From NCBI GenBank assembly GCA_964030475.1, contig CAXIPT010000002.1, positions 14,273,808 to 14,337,807 on the forward strand: a stretch of DNA of 64,000 nt, given 5' to 3'. The translations under genes were made by a program, and so were the position numbers. The notes under the pieces were generated by a model that ran no database searches, was not told where the DNA came from, and saw only the letters and a list, made by a program, of their open reading frames with translations. This document shows positions 1 through 9,724 of the stretch, piece by piece. The stretch is from Tethya wilhelma. Lineage: Eukaryota > Porifera > Demospongiae > Tethyida > Tethyidae. The stretch's first letter is position 1. Each line of letters begins with the position of its first letter.

Positions 1-40
1 CCTGTGTGTAATTACATTTCTAATGTTTTTTTTTCACTTG
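1..40. mobile_element. Right end of a CAAGTG-type TIR element
   Basis: The first 40 bases repeat the right terminus of the elements at 4218-4876 and 8528-8786: a CCTGTGTG block, TACATTTCTAATG, a T-run and terminal CACTTG. The rest of this copy lies outside the window. It is non-coding. Confidence 0.7.
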
Positions 41-266
41 ATTGTTGTATTTTTTTGTGCATAAGTGTTCAAGGTCATTCCAAAACTATGCATGCACAGT
101 TTGTTCAGTAACTGAATACACGATGCAACTAGACTATTGTTATGAGCTGCGCTGTCATTGTACATATATAGAGATGTTTTTGGTTTACTTATTAGTTTTT
201 CCTTTTAGTAAAAGTAAAGTATATAAGTAATACAACAAGTGATGAAAATTTAATACGGTTAGCATG

Positions 267-622
267 TAGTCTCGTGCCCAGCCTCTCCTGCTACGTGCTA
301 CTCGCACGGGAAAAGGAGAGTCTGGTAACTAACGTACAACTCTTTGGATTTCAAGGAGGAGTTTAGCTGCCACTAATTGAATAAAGAAGCCAAGCGATAC
401 GTGTTTGTGGTCTATGAATATTTGAACTTCACAGACATGTGGCATAGCTATCTACGTGTGTTGCACAATCTTCAATGACGTAGAACTACTAATCATTCTT
501 CCTGCGATTTCATTGGTAGTTCCAAATTCCAAACTGAGATACAGGAATGTGTACGTTAGTTATCAGACTCTCCTTTTCCCGTGCGAGTAGCACGTGGGCA
601 GGAGAAGCTGGGCACGAGACTA
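267..622. mobile_element. Hairpin TIR element with TAGTCTCG ends and 9-bp target duplication
   Basis: The element starts TAGTCTCGTGCCCAGC and ends with the inverse, GCTGGGCACGAGACTA; the inverted arms run about 75 bp. GTTAGCATG lies immediately outside both ends (258-266 and 623-631), a perfect 9-bp target-site duplication. No coding capacity. It lies just 3' of the last visible exon of the RGG gene. Nine-base duplications fit Mutator-like transposition, and the MULE at 31185-35706 has the same terminal bases. Confidence 0.88.
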
Positions 623-783
623 GTTAGCATGGAGATAAATGTTTGTAGTAAAATAATAACAATGAGTATAGTTCTGAATAATAAGTGTTAGTTCCTGCTA
701 ACAATATTCACTCGAGAGTTCTCAATCTAGTAAACAAAGATCATATTTTAATAAGTATTTTCAAGAAAGGTTTAGAAACTTAC

Positions 784-1556
784 TTTTAAGTTTAATACAA
801 TAGTGTGTGGCCGTAGCCTACGTACACGGTCTGGTCCACCTCCACCACGACCATCACCCTGACCACGACCACGACCATCACCCGTTTCATCACCCCTTTC
901 ATCAACCCTTTCAATTCCACGACTATCACCGCGACCACCACCACGACCACGACCTCTCCACCTTCCTCGGCCACGACCTCGCCATCCTCCATTTAAATAA
1001 TTATAAGTTCTCTCTCCACCATCAGCTCCATCCTCTCCACCACCTCCATCTCCACCTCCTACTTCATTTCCTCCACCACCCGTACCTCCATCTCCACCAC
1101 CAGTACCTCCATCTCCACCACCTGCTCCATCTCCTTCGCCACCACTAGCACGTGCACCATGTGCACCACCACCGATATCTCCACCATCAACTGCTACAAA
1201 ATTAAGAATTCAAGAGTATGAAGAAACCTATCTATGTCCTAACCTTGCATCAAATTTTGTTTACCATCAACATCCATGTTTAGCAATTCATCATCATCAT
1301 CTTCATCTTCCTCCTGTCTCTCTCTTTCTGCAGCTACCTCTCTCTCTCGCTCTCTTTGAGTTAAATTCTCAATGTCATCTAGTTCATTTCCTGTTTGAGA
1401 AATTTTCAAATTTTTTTATTATAATTTTAATTTTTAAAGTTAAAAACATAAGAATTTATTTCCAGTACAGTTTTACTTCAAACATACTGGTAATATTTTG
1501 TAGTTCCTCAGCCATTTCTTCTACCAGCCGAAATAGTTGCATAGTAACAATTCTTC
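784..1556 (-). CDS. Glycine/RGG-rich protein, partial (three exons seen)
   Basis: Three phase-compatible exons are visible on the minus strand: 1488-1556, 1244-1390 and 784-1190. Donors are GTATGT, GTTAGG and GTAAGT; acceptors end in AAAG, ACAG and GCAG. The first exon gives an amphipathic helix with the motif LVEEMAEELQNIT. The second is charged (repeated RERE, then EEDEDDDDELL). The third is a long glycine-rich tract, GGGDGG repeats followed by RGRGRGRW-type arginine/glycine repeats. RGG tracts are typical of RNA-binding and nucleolar proteins, so an RNA-associated role is inferred only from composition. Start and end exons lie outside the visible set. The histidine-rich plus-strand frame here is its shadow. 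Alternative: a low-complexity protein without RNA binding. Confidence 0.65.
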
Positions 1557-1830
1557 CTTTAATACTGTTGCTAAGTAGACAGCTGCAGTTTATTTCTGCC
1601 AATCAGAATTAAAATTTTGGTTATGTGTATATGGTTAGTGTGTAATTTATTAACATCATTCATTCACATGCTAGCCCTTTATCTGCACATGCATCATGTA
1701 TTGTACATGAAGTTAGTTATCTGATAGTTAATGTGCCTCTCCCAATATCGATATCACCACAAACACAATCATGCATGATAAAAATATTATTATCAAAAGA
1801 ATTGTTCACATTTTTTTCCAAACAGAATCA

Positions 1831-2184
1831 TGGGCTACACAAGCTACTTTGTAAAGACTAGAAAGAATTCATCATAATAATCATAAATATAACATTATTT
1901 ATAAATGATGCCACACTGCATCATGATTGAATTTTTGTTCCATATACATACTATTATATCAGTTTCAATAGTAATACTTTTATTTGCTACACTGTTCAGG
2001 ACAGTCTGCTGGTGTATGTATGTTTAAGTGCTTTAGTGTGCATATTGTACATTTTTACCACTAAAAAGCCATTCGTGCATGCTTCATTTACCAAAAGGGA
2101 CTTCCATTGCACAAAAGTTGAACTTCCTGCATGCCTACATTCAATTTCTTAAGATACACAACTGCCAGTATGTGCATGTGTGTG

Positions 2185-2216
<32 letters not shown>

Positions 2217-2217
2217 A
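1831..2217. repeat. Dispersed repeat ending in a (GA)n run, copy 1
   Basis: About 390 bases nearly identical to 16400-16722, including TTATTTATAAATGATG, CTACACTGTTCAGGACA and the stretch before (GA)n. No coding capacity or clear terminal inverted repeat. Copy 1 carries a short insertion around 2058-2145 that copy 2 lacks. The (GA)n run is 2189-2216. Confidence 0.75.
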
Positions 2218-2736
2218 TCATTACTCCGGTCTGCATCAACAGTTGAACTGTTGATCCCAGGATGCAGGACGAGGACCCCAGAGTGATATCGCATCCCCAA
2301 AAAAATTTTGTTAGCAATTCTCTCAACACAACAGGTCACATAATGAGTTTTGTACCAACGCATGTGTATAGTCCATGTATATTATAGTTTGTGTTCTCTT
2401 TTTTTTGTTGTTGGACAGGTATATTTTTGGCATTTGAGCACATAATATATGATTGATACAGTTTTAGTCCAACAATGAGACAGCACAATGACACTAATGG
2501 ACAGCAGTGTGAAGGGTACCAACAACTATGGACACTGATGTGTAACGTTGCTAATGTTGTAGTACATAGACACATACCACACAACCACATGAACATGACC
2601 ACACGTGAAACACAAACAGATAACACTGTAGCAGTAAATGGCACATGAAGAGGCACAGGTAGATGCTCAATGTTGGCCAAATTATTACATCAATGCAGTG
2701 AAATGATCATACAGTAACTGGATACAAATAGGAGGT

Positions 2737-4165
2737 TTAGCCAATGCTTTTATTCTTGAATTTTGCAGGCTTCTCACCCTCACACACATTTACGGCCTTT
2801 CTTTTGCTGGGCACCCTCTTGGCTGGGGCTTGTTCTAAACTTGTCTTTTTCCTGTTAGAAGAGACTTTTTGTTTAGTGTTACATTGTTCACCTTGAACAA
2901 TACCTGTGAGCTTACATTTAGAGCTCTCACTTGTACGAGGAATAGTGTACAGTGGTAGATCTTTTCTAAATGTAGCTCTCAGTCTGTTCACCTCTTTCAA
3001 ACATTGGTTAGATACCATTATTGAACTAGGGTTGAAAGCTATAAAGTGCAAGCCAGATAGCGAACGAACCCTGGACAGAGCGACATAGGCCATGCCTGCA
3101 CTGAACACTCTGTCTGAAGGTCAACAATGGCACTGTCCAGAGATAGACCCTGGCACTTGTGAATGGTGACTGCATAGGCAAGAATGAGTGGAAACTGTTC
3201 TCTGTACACGTACAGGTTTTTCATAACCATGAATCTATTCTTAACTGTTTCCACCCCGAACCAACATGATCAAACTGTAAAAAAATCTTGTTACGTGTAA
3301 CCTTGAGAACAGTTCCCAGAGCACCATTTACCAGACCACAGTTGGTGTCTATGTTACGACGAAGCATAACACGTGCACCAACTGCCATTTTCACAACATA
3401 CTCTAGACTTGCTGTTTTGTTAGAATCAGAATTTAGTTTTTCTAACTGTTCAATGGCTTTTTTGTCCCACTTGCGTGTACTCTCAGTTTGATCTACCACA
3501 TCTATACACTTTAGCTCGTGTACAGTGGTGTCTAGCATGCCAAACATTTCTTTGTTTAACTCATCGCATGCCATTCTAGTGGGAAACAGACATACAGGTG
3601 TCTGGCCAGACTGCTGAAGCTCAAGAAACTTGTCCAACACAGGCACCTGTATGACGCGCTGTTTGAGTGCAGCGAGACACTTGTCAGTTGGGCAGCCATG
3701 TCTGACACTGTCTAGCATCAATGAATACTCTCTGTCACCCTTCTGACGCTCGTTGATGGTGAGCTCATTATAGAGCACACACTCGTTCCAGATGTTGACG
3801 GAAGCTACACACCCAAGCTTGTAGACTAGGGTTGATTGGGAGATGTTGCTGAAGACTGGTTTACTATTTATAGGCTGCAATTGGAAGATGTCTCCAACAA
3901 ACAGTATGTTCATGGAACCAAACCACTCACTCCCCCCAAAGAGCTTCTCCAATCTGAGGTGAATGTATGCCAGATTAAAGCTGGAAACCATTGACACTTC
4001 GTCAATCACAAACAACTTGACACTACGTAGTGTCGCTCTCATTACTTTGACAGATGACTTTAGGAGCCAGCTGTCTTGCTGTCGTGTTCAACGGGCAGCT
4101 GAAAGAGTCGGTGAATGGTTAGAAAGAGTCGGTGAATGGTTACTCCACCCACATTGAAAGCAGCT
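2737..4165 (-). pseudogene. PIF1-family helicase remnant (Helitron-type), frameshifted
   Basis: The minus strand encodes the C-terminal part of a PIF1/RecD-like DNA helicase across three frames (about 3221-4165, 3039-3254, 2737-3108). Visible motifs in order: a GGVTIHRLF-like segment; Walker B VIDEVSMVSS; GDIFQLQP; FPTR; the MAVGARVMLRRN block; AVTIHKCQGLSLD; and YVALSRVRSL. Known family: 5'-to-3' helicases, including the helicase domain of Helitron rolling-circle transposons and related domesticated genes. Walker A and any Rep nuclease domain are missing; the 5' side stops at an N (4166) next to a TIR element. A 21-bp tandem duplication at about 4099-4140 adds seven codons. Frameshifts near 3108, 3250 and 4075 make it a decayed copy. 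A stand-alone PIF1 gene cannot be excluded. Confidence 0.85.
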
Positions 4166-4217
4166 NTTGGAATGACCAGATGACATTGCACACTTATGCA
4201 CAAAAAAATACAACAAA

Positions 4218-4876
4218 CAAGTGAAAAAAAACATTAGAAATGTAATGACACACAGGAATGGCCAAATCGTAAAAAAAAGCAAACAAGACGGAATGGCTGC
4301 TAAAATTATGCGATAAATTATTAATTCCTGTGTGCTGCGTGGCAAATTAAAATTTATAGTAGCAGAGAAACAATGAGTCAGAAACAATGTCACACATCAT
4401 GTAATGAATACCCATTGCCTGCATCAAATCATCATTAAACATAATGAGATTAAGCCTACAAGCTTATGAAGTTATGAGGGATTGAGTGCACCTTTTATGT
4501 ATGTGGCATTGTCCACACTCCTGCACACATGTATTATACTAATAATCTGATTGTCTGTTTCTCTTACAAACCACATGCCATTACAGTACACAAATATGCT
4601 TGGCATGCTAAGTACATAAGTCTGGACACCAGACCCTCTTGCTAGGTTTTAGGGGGGGTGGGGAATAACTAGAAAGGAAGGGTCTGGTGCCCAGACTACT
4701 AGGTACCAGTGTACACGAGCTAAAGTTTCCATACCAACAATACACCGCCCATTGCAGCACACAGGAATTAATAATTAATCACATAATTTTAGCAGCCATT
4801 CTGTCTTGTTTGCTTTTTTTTTTACGATTTGGCCATTCCTGTGTGTCATTACATTTCTAATGTTTTTTTTCACTTG
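4218..4876. mobile_element. CAAGTG-type TIR element, 659 bp, with nested hairpin
   Basis: Begins CAAGTGAAAAAAAACATTAG and ends with the inverse, finishing CACTTG. The inverted arms are about 140 bp and share GGCCAAATCGTAAAAAA, GCAAACAAGACGGAATGG and GCTGCTAAAATTATG. The loop is non-coding and contains the hairpin at 4618-4698. It interrupts or abuts the helicase remnant. Related to 1-40, 8528-8786 and 63731-63975. Confidence 0.85.
4618..4698. mobile_element. Small AGTCTGG hairpin nested in a TIR element
   Basis: AGTCTGGACACCAGACCCTC and its inverse GGGTCTGGTGCCCAGACTA bracket a short G-rich loop. The flanks CTAAGTACA and CTAGGTACC match at 7 of 9 positions, a possible decayed target duplication. 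Confidence 0.55.
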
Positions 4877-4884
4877 TAGACACA

Positions 4885-5070
4885 TTATTCACGAATAGCT
4901 GCATGAAGTTCATGTACCTCATGTAACCTTTTTTTTGTCGTATACTGTATGAAATTAATCTTTGCATCAATCGGGAGGGGCACACCTTCACGAGCTGCAG
5001 ACATGATTTGACGGGTGGGGCTGCTTCTATTGCTGAGATATGAGCGTTTGAATGCAGCTATGTCAGCCAT
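4885..5070 (-). CDS. Hypothetical 61-residue ORF, unrecognised
   Basis: A complete minus-strand frame of 61 codons from ATG to stop, basic and not low-complexity (motifs FKRSYLSNRSS, LHEVHELHAAI). I do not recognise it and see no convincing splice sites. It lies between a TIR element and a P-element remnant, so it may be a chance frame or an old transposon exon. Confidence 0.25.
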   Translation of the reverse strand: MADIAAFKRSYLSNRSSPTRQIMSAAREGVPLPIDAKINFIQYTTKKRLHEVHELHAAIRE

Positions 5071-5163
5071 GGCTATCTTCTCTCCCGTTAGTGCACCGGA
5101 TGCATTGCCATGTTCACTGATTAATTATTCTGTTCAAGTACATGATGCAGCTGCTATGCATCT

Positions 5164-5240
5164 CATTATCATCTTGCATCTCTCTCTCTCTCTCTCTCAT
5201 ATACACACCCACACCCACACACTCACCCACCCACACACAC
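5164..5240. repeat. (CT)n/(CA)n microsatellite
   Basis: A run of CTCTCT followed by imperfect CACACC/CACACA repeats, directly upstream of the first recognisable P-element coding segment. No further role seen. Confidence 0.8.
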
Positions 5241-5264
5241 ATACGGTATACATGTGTAGGATCA

Positions 5265-6720
5265 ATAATAGGCTTCTGTAAATTGGGAGACATCAATTCT
5301 CATCTTAATGAGTTTGAAAGAAAAATCAAACAGACTGACATTGATCAGCTTGAAGAACTATCTGATCATAATTATGCTTGTCTTCATGGCTAGAGGATTA
5401 TTCAGTGGCTTCCAGTTTCCCTGTACATCTTTGAGTTGAGATCAGATGTTCAAGCCTTTCTGGGACTGTGTGTGTCATCTTGAGAGATGTGGTTTCAAAG
5501 TGCTGGCACTCACTTCTGATAGACTCACAGCAAACTGGCGTTTGTTCAAACTCCATGGGTCTTAATCTAATGAGATGCTGTACAAGGTGAAAAATCCTTA
5601 TGCTTCTGACAGGCGATACATTATATTTGTATCAAATTCCCCTCGTCTCATAAAAACTGCAATGAATTGCAGGTAGTCCAAGAATAGGAAGCTATGGGTA
5701 AGTGCATGTACATAAGGTGATAAGGCTGCACACACATCATGCAAATAATAATCATCACAAGTTATATTATTACATTATGCAGTGCAATGGCAAATGCATT
5801 TCTTGGAGCCATTTGACCAACCTATACATAAGAAACTGTGCTCAAAAAGGTTCCCCACGTCTTGCTCTCATTCCTAAACTCAAATTTGAGCACATTAGTC
5901 TAACAATTTTCTCTAAAATCAGGGTAGATCTAGCAACTCAGGTACGCTATAGCTTGTTATATATGGGTCTGTGCATTAAACGACATGGATCACTGTACTA
6001 TTACATGGTATGCGCCTACCATATTTCCGATATACAGCTGCTAAGCAATTCTGTTGGTACTGCATTGGAACTCACAGGTGGAGAGGAGCAACAGGAGAGA
6101 GCCAAATTTTTTGACATTTTAAATGTGCCGAAGTAGGGCTGACTTCAGAGTTAAGGTAACATATTTAAAGGTTAATGGACATGTAGAATTTTAAATTATT
6201 GTACAACTGTCAATGGTTAATTTACTGGTCATCCATTCAGTGGCTGACAGATGATTTTCTCCCATACTTAGATGAATGGGAGAAGAGTGCAAAAACCAGA
6301 CCTCATTTTAAAAATGGAGAAGATAAGTTGATGATACTGAGTTCCGAAACCAGATTGGGACTTAGACTTACAGGTATACATAATATAACTAATTCTTGAT
6401 AATGTGATCACTAATTGTTCTGTCCACATACAGCCTACTCCTTTTTTCATTTGATCGAATTCATCTTTTCTGAGATTCCTGGGGTGAAGGCTTTCTTAAG
6501 CAACTGACTGCCAAGATCCTATTGAAAAGTTCTTTGGGCAGTAATGCCAGAGAGGCAGAGTCAACAAAAACCCTAATGCAAGCCAGTTTTTGAAGAACAC
6601 CCAAGCATTGAGGGTTATTAGCAGAAATGTCGGGAACTGCAGAGGATCACATTTAGAGAAGACTTTTAAACAAGTGTGTGAGCCACTACCAAAGATAAGG
6701 TGTATCAATAAGTGACATGT
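5265..6720 (+). pseudogene. P-element/THAP9-like transposase remnant
   Basis: Collinear segments across several frames resemble P-element-family transposases (THAP9 relatives): FCKLGDINSHLNEFE with a following conserved segment (5265-5400); PFWDCVCHLERCGFKVLALT (5450-5520); the PRLIKTAMNC block, equivalent to the family's DPPHLIKT motif (5640-5670); an ISWSHLTNLY...PKLKFEHISL...KIRVDLATQ segment (5790-5940); a GTALELTGGEEQQ region (6055-6100); and a FLPYLDEWEK segment followed by SSETRLGLRLT (6250-6370). The 3' end has FFGQ- and NTQALRV-like pieces (6520-6610). The family cuts and pastes DNA using an N-terminal THAP zinc finger and an RNase H-like core. Stops and frameshifts are numerous, no THAP finger is seen, and no terminal inverted repeats were found. 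Clearly dead. Confidence 0.8.
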
Positions 6721-6729
6721 ACACCAATA

Positions 6730-7808
6730 AAAAACAAAAATTATTATAAAATGATAATATTGTACGTATGAGATTAGTGACAATAACTAGACTGTAGAAG
6801 TAAATTGTTCTTTACAGAGTCCTTTAGCAGTTTTTTTCTTGCCTTGTTTGTGATACAGTCAGAATGGGTGGGAACTGCATGCGCCTGTGCCGTTGGAGTC
6901 GACCTCCATAGTGTCAATATGGCTTTTCTTATGTGAGTGTCCAAGCGGTTAGTTGGTATGTATGGAAGGGACTGCTTGCGTGTGTCTATACTCTTAATTT
7001 AACAATTGCCATCAAGTTAATACAGTTTAATAGTAATGAAACTTAAATTCTTTCCACAAACATAATAATAACCAGTATTTTTTTAAGTGTCCTTTCTGCG
7101 TGGTCTTGGTCTATGGTTGTTTGAGTTTGTTGCGTCTGTTTCGTTCTAGTTTTTCTGCAAGTCATTTTACTGTGTTCCATTATGTGATCAAGTTTTGTCC
7201 AGCATTTGTTTTATTTCTTCCTGGATTTGGTTGATTGTTTGTTTGTTCTGTTTGATTACATTTCCATAGTGCCTTATTAGTAGTGCATTGTGGTTATGAA
7301 TTGAATTTTGTGCCATTCAATTTCAACATCTGTGTTTGAATGGTAAATATGTGGTTGGCACCATATGGATTGGCCTTTTGGTGGCTTTCTGGCTACCAGA
7401 CATTTTTCCATGTGTTTCTTATGGTGATTTGCTTTAGTTAAGATTAATAAAGTGATGTAAATTTTCTTACTTATTTTCTCCAGTCGTCTGGTGAGTTCTT
7501 GATCTGCATCCCTGTGATCTGTGGACTCGTGACAATTTTTCGTACTTTCTTCTCTCTGACCGTGGTGTTCCACAAAAATTGAATATTGTTAGGATTAAAT
7601 GCATTTTGGAAATGGCTCCTGGCTTCTCATCATCATCCCTTCCAGCTTCTCCTTCACTCTTCGCACAACAAATTCAGCAACAGCCATTTCCTCTTCAGTT
7701 TGTCAATACGTTTGTGGCCGTAGAACTGCTCTGTGGACGGTGTATTTCTTGTTAACAAGAAACTCAAACACTAAATCCCACACATACTGGTAGAAGCATA
7801 GATATTAG
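6730..7808. other. No gene recognised
   Basis: AT-rich sequence with a 98-codon minus frame (7277-7573) of no recognised similarity and no splice support. I see no terminal repeats or RNA gene here. Confidence 0.4.
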
Positions 7809-8524
7809 ATAATTAGGGCACGGAGTAGGAAACCTCCTATCCCACCAGTACTTTGGCAGCTGCCCACTCCTTGTCCAATTTTTGGAAAAAAATTTTGCCA
7901 CCTGGCGGCAAAATAGTCCAATGCTATCAGCTTATTTTCCAAGTTTGTCAATGACTTCTACTTCGAGCTGTTCAGAATGATTGTTAGACAGATATCAGTT
8001 ATAAAGCTGACCATGCTTATGGCTTACAAAAGCGAAAGAGATGTCTGCTAAAAGCTGTGAATATACCATAAACCATAGTAAGTTGAGCATTTATGAAGCT
8101 TTTTGAAGCGAGAAAACTCTCACACAGCAATAAAAACTCATTTTTTGTATACTATAATAGTGTCTTGCGTAGAACCTGCTAGGTTACGTGGACGTCAGAA
8201 CGTTGCAGAAGAGTAAAACAGTGCTAAAAGTTTTAATCTCTTGCCTCTATATTGTTACTACATTTTGAAGCTGTACGCTCCAAGAAAGAGCTTGCACTCA
8301 CCTTTAAAAACTTCTATGTGAAGTTCAGTCTCTTGTACATGGAACAGTCCCTTCCTTTGACTACTAGAACAGAGCCGAATCTAAGCGACTCTTTACAAAA
8401 ACAAACACATAGCTTCTATAGCAGCTGTCAAACTGGCTGAAGCGCTTACATAATTTACATTCATTTTTTGAACAGGGAGTGAGCGGGTTAATTTTTTTGT
8501 TTCCTATAACGTGCCCTAATTATT
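7809..8524. mobile_element. Non-autonomous TIR element, about 715 bp
   Basis: The left end TAATTAGGGCACGGAGTAGG and the right end, reading TTTCCTATAACGTGCCCTAA on the plus strand, are imperfect inverted repeats of about 25 bp. The interior has no coding capacity. It abuts the next TIR element at 8528. Confidence 0.7.
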
Positions 8525-8527
8525 TAA

Positions 8528-8786
8528 CAAGTGAAAAAAACATTGAAAATGTAATCAGACATAGGAATGGCCAAATCGTAAAAAATAAAGCAAACAAAAT
8601 GGAATGGGTGTGCAAAATCATTCCTTGTGGGCTGCATGCAGTACTCTCTTCCCATGTTGGGTCCCTCATGTTGCCCATAGGAATAATTCTTTACACACTC
8701 AAACAGCCATTCCATCTTGTTTGCTTTCTTTTTTACGATTTGGCCATTCCTATGTCTCATTACAATTTCAATGTTTTTTTCACTTG
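8528..8786. mobile_element. CAAGTG-type MITE, 259 bp, full length
   Basis: Inverted arms of more than 75 bp start CAAGTGAAAAAAACATTG and end CAATGTTTTTTTCACTTG, with GGCCAAATCGTAAAAAA and AAAATGGAATGG inside. The central part is a second palindrome around CATGCAGTACTCTCTTCCCA. Typical of a short non-autonomous DNA element. Confidence 0.9.
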
Positions 8787-9212
8787 TTTGTTTTTCATAA
8801 GTCTACATCACATTTGAGTTTGTGTGTAAAATATTATGTTAGTTACTCGTACACTATCAGCATGGATATTATAGCTTGTGTTATAATCTATGCTATCAGT
8901 ATAACGTCATGGTGAAGCATCTCAGGAGACTGGAGCTGTATCTTACAAAACTTGATTTACTTGCTTTGCTCATCTTCTTATAATGACAACTATGTAACAA
9001 AGTAGTCTATTCACCTCCTATTATTAAAGACTGAAAGGTACCGGTAACTGGTTACAGAGACTTCAGCACAACCAGAAATCTTCAGGTAAAACAGGCAGGG
9101 CAGCAAATATTCGGATTCCAAATAATGCACTTTTGTCTAACTGGAAAAGGGTCGTCAACTTGATTTCCAAGGTAGCTAATGAATTATTAATAAGTGTAGA
9201 AATGAATGGCTG

Positions 9213-9702
9213 CCATACGGAGAAGGCACTTTTCGTCTTGTATCTAGCGACTCAGCTAGAGAGACGAATAACCGATACAAAAAGCACATGAAGACAAAGA
9301 AACAAAGTTTATTCGTTCAGGAATCAGCTTCTGAAAGTGAGCGGTCTGTCGTTCCAAGATAGAAGAAGAAGAAAAAGAAGAAGATGGAGAAAATTGTAGG
9401 TTTGGCATACTTTAGTTTGTTACTTTAGCGATGGTTTTAGGCTATGTTTTTAGGCTCAATAGAAAGAGAAAAGGCTAAATAGCTTAAGAAGCCTTTTAGT
9501 GCCAAGTGCTCAGTTTTTGCAGAGTTATTCGCGTGAATATTTGTATTGCGCTAATGGGCCATCCTTGCCATTCCTATGTACCAAGTACTACCGTACTGGG
9601 AATATCTATCGTAGAAGACAGGAAGAGGAGTGCAGCCAGTTTTATTTAAGCAGGAATAGTAGGGGAAAACCCAGCATAATGCCACATGTAGCAAGCGTTA
9701 AT
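9213..9702 (+). pseudogene. Degenerate coding fragment, twin of 13930-14165
   Basis: The plus-strand frame at about 9216 reads PYGEGTFRLVSSDSARE followed by NRYKKHMKTKK. A second segment at 9555-9620 has LPFLCTKYYRTGN. Both pieces recur on the minus strand at 13930-14165 (PYREGTF, DLKTKKPR, MPFLCNQYYHTRN) in the same order. The two copies diverge in sequence while keeping residue identity, so they derive from one coding sequence. I do not recognise the family. Being near Ulp1/PHD and recombinase remnants, a transposon origin is likely. Stops interrupt both copies. Confidence 0.5.
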
Positions 9703-9724
9703 TAGAAAGCATCACTAGACTAGC

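Noticed and set aside
807..1148. Histidine-rich plus-strand frame
   Set aside because: It is the shadow of the minus-strand RGG/glycine-rich exon, which has phase-compatible splice sites; the plus frame has none.
1831..2363. Serine/leucine repeat frames on the minus strand
   Set aside because: Translations of the (GA)n run in a dispersed repeat.
5114..5296. Short frames over microsatellites
   Set aside because: Low-complexity translations of CT/CA runs with no splice or family support.
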